Of a stretch of DNA of 7,124 nt, positions 6,068 to 7,124 are shown piece after piece. How positions within the stretch are numbered: position 1 is the stretch's first letter; each line of letters opens with the position of its first letter. Position numbers and translations under genes: made by a program. The stretch spans positions 1 to 7,124 of the forward strand of contig CALCRR010000415.1 in assembly GCA_937894495.1 (NCBI GenBank), given 5' to 3'. Source of the stretch: an uncultured Ruminococcus sp. GTDB taxonomy: Bacteria > Bacillota > Clostridia > Oscillospirales > Ruminococcaceae. The notes beneath the pieces were generated by a model that was not told the origin of the DNA, did no database searches, and was given only the letters and a program-made list of their open reading frames with translations.

Positions 6068-6097
6068 GATATTTTATTCAGCTTCGGGAGCCTGTCC
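6068..6097 (-). pseudogene. Degenerate second copy of the permease 3' end
   Basis: Read on the minus strand this segment contains GGACAGGCTC, then CTGAATAAAA, then TATCA, in the same order and nearly the same spacing as the end of the permease gene and its start of terminator at 5106-5139. Only the codons between the blocks differ. It looks like the worn end of a paralogous permease or a partial duplication. No usable reading frame remains. Confidence 0.4.
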
Positions 6098-6142
6098 CCC
6101 TTGCTGTGAATATATCGTAACACATATCATGGCATTTTAGAA

Positions 6143-6269
6143 GGTACGAAGCGTACCCCCTCGCAAATCCTTTATTTTAGGGCGTTTCCTTATTCTGATG
6201 ATGATTTTTCATTTCCTATCTCCTTGAAATACAGCGTCTTTTAATACACGAGGGGGTACGATTCGTACC
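6143..6269. mobile_element. MITE-like element with 21-bp near-perfect terminal inverted repeats
   Basis: The arm at 6143-6163 and the arm at 6249-6269 are inverted copies of each other at 20 of 21 positions. They are separated by 85 AT-rich bases without a gene. Each arm is also palindromic on its own: GGTACG/CGTACC around AAG on the left, GGGGTACG/CGTACCCC around ATT on the right. The right hairpin (6253-6271) is followed by TTTTT and would act as a terminator for plus-strand transcripts. No target-site duplication is obvious. A non-autonomous transposon relic is the best fit. Confidence 0.55.
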
Positions 6270-6317
6270 CCTTTTTCGGCAAATTGTTTTGTAAATCATT
6301 TATGAACACGCAAGAGC

Positions 6318-6352
6318 AAAAAAATACTGCCGGGCATTAAGCACGACAGCAT
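6318..6352 (-). terminator. Intrinsic terminator of the HTH gene (minus strand)
   Basis: Read on the minus strand, ATGCTGTCGTGC (6352-6341) pairs with GCCCGGCAGTAT (6335-6324) with one mismatch and two G-T pairs around a TTAAT loop. A run of seven T follows (6324-6318 reversed). It lies about 10 bases after the stop codon at 6362-6364. Confidence 0.88.
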
Positions 6353-6361
6353 TGAAAGTGT

Positions 6362-7099
6362 TCAGCAAGTTTTTACGAAAATATCCTCATTGTATCCTTT
6401 TATAAGGTTTGTCAGCGGAGCAGCACCGCACTGTATCAGCCTCCTGTTCACCTCTGCAACAGACAATTCACTCCACGCTATCATTGCATATCTATAAAGA
6501 TTCATATCCACCGTTTCAAGCAGCTTGTTCGGTGCGCTCTCTATGTACGCTTCTGCGGTCTGTGCGGATAATCCCATTGCTATGCTTACAGCTATTACTG
6601 CTTCTATAGCTACCTTCTTTAAAGGGTTATTCCTCATATTCTTAATGGTTTCCTCGGAAAGCCCCGTTTTCTCTGCAAGGCCCTCCACAGTAATATTCTT
6701 CTGCTTCATCAGATCAACCGTCATCTGATTAAAGTTCTTTATCGTAACTGCACGTTCTTCCATTTGCAGCTCTATTTTCTTTCTCATTTGAAGCCCCTCC
6801 TCTGTAACAAGGGACTCACCCAGTTTATCGGTATATATGCACTTTTTTGATGATGTCATGCTCTTACGCATAGCACCGTCAGCAGAGCTTACTACCATTT
6901 TTTCATACTTATACTCAAACACAAGACAGCACTCGTCCATGTGCTCACGAGCGTATTGGGTCAGACGCTTTTTTCCTTCATTATCTGTGTAAACATATTT
7001 CTTATCACGAATGCAGTAATGGCCATCTGCATACACATAATTACCTCTGTCAATGATCCTTCTGAATAAGGCACGCAAATCAATTTTCAAAAACAACAC
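6362..7099 (-). CDS. Helix-turn-helix domain protein of unknown role, 5' end probably frameshifted
   Basis: 245 codons from a GTG at 7099. I do not recognise a named gene. Residues about 20-62 (NYVYADGHY to LTQYAREHMDECCLVF) form a conserved-looking block. About 122-156 is an XRE/Cro-like helix-turn-helix (ITVEGLAEKTGLSEETIKNM, 136-155). The rest, 160-234, is helical and ends in EVNRRLIQCGAAPL, resembling the tail of clostridial HTH proteins. No signal peptide or membrane span is seen. The GTG has no ribosome-binding site, and a TGA lies three codons upstream (7106-7108). A well-placed GGAG and ATG exist one frame away (7107-7119), so the true start is probably there and the frame has been broken by one base near 7084-7087. 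The gene stands alone, with its own terminator. It could be a phage or toxin-antitoxin type regulator, but nothing shows this directly. Confidence 0.6.
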   Translation of the reverse strand: MLFLKIDLRALFRRIIDRGNYVYADGHYCIRDKKYVYTDNEGKKRLTQYAREHMDECCLVFEYKYEKMVVSSADGAMRKSMTSSKKCIYTDKLGESLVTEEGLQMRKKIELQMEERAVTIKNFNQMTVDLMKQKNITVEGLAEKTGLSEETIKNMRNNPLKKVAIEAVIAVSIAMGLSAQTAEAYIESAPNKLLETVDMNLYRYAMIAWSELSVAEVNRRLIQCGAAPLTNLIKGYNEDIFVKTC

Positions 7100-7106
7100 G
7101 TAAAAT

Positions 7107-7119
7107 CATCTGCGGCTCC
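7107..7119 (-). promoter_or_regulatory. Likely true ribosome-binding site and start codon of the HTH gene
   Basis: On the minus strand GGAG (7119-7116) is followed after 6 nt by ATG (7109-7107). Translation from there gives MILRVVFEN and then TGA at 7082-7080. Removing one base of the AAAA run (7084-7087 on the plus strand as TTTT) would join this to the main frame as MILRVVFEIDLRALFRR. The GTG at 7099 lacks any such site. Confidence 0.5.
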
Positions 7120-7124
7120 ATAAG

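Noticed and set aside
6071..6127. Small minus-strand peptide of 18 residues ending GGQAPEAE
   Set aside because: No ribosome-binding site and too short to judge. It overlaps the degenerate permease end and may be the tail of a lost gene at most.
6193..6215. CTGATGATGA resembling a hammerhead ribozyme core
   Set aside because: The required flanking stems and the GAAA box are not found at the right distances.

Overview
The window looks like a chromosomal segment of a Gram-positive anaerobe of the Clostridia, most likely a Ruminococcus-type gut or rumen bacterium. This is inferred from the G-rich Shine-Dalgarno sites (AGGTGA, GGAGGA), textbook sigma-A promoters, heavy use of the AUA isoleucine codon, and resemblance of the proteins to clostridial families. 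No search was run, so the genus is a guess.

Layout. Positions 1-286 hold no gene: there are two clusters of a 7-base tandem repeat, a small hairpin and an AT-rich stretch. A strong extended -10 promoter (287-315) drives a membrane-anchored GGDEF protein (391-1431), a probable diguanylate cyclase, which ends at its own terminator (1443-1472). A second promoter of the same design (1517-1545), overlapped by a 26-bp palindrome, drives a tight four-gene operon (1578-5051): a nitrilase-superfamily amidase, a free-standing B3/4-domain protein, a TtcA-like PP-loop sulfur transferase and a class V cysteine desulfurase. The last two make biochemical sense as a sulfur donor-acceptor pair, probably for tRNA thiolation. 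The B3/4 protein belongs to a fold otherwise known from the tRNA-editing part of PheRS. The role of the amidase in this set is unclear.

A hairpin (5073-5110) separates the operon from a convergent, 5'-truncated FtsX-type ABC permease remnant (minus strand, 5118 to about 5957). Positions 5958-6361 are gene-free and rich in structure: a 103-bp element closed by a 15-bp inverted repeat, a degenerate second copy of the permease 3' end, a 127-bp MITE-like unit with near-perfect 21-bp terminal arms that are each palindromic, and the terminator of the last gene. That last gene (minus strand, 6362-7099) is a helix-turn-helix protein. Its 5' end appears broken by one extra base in a short homopolymer near the window edge.

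The left part (391-5051) reads as intact, expressed genes. The right part (5118-6361) reads as a decaying region colonised by small repeats. The most interesting points are the four-gene sulfur/tRNA operon with its candidate operator, the two structured intergenic elements, and the apparent frameshift in the HTH gene.
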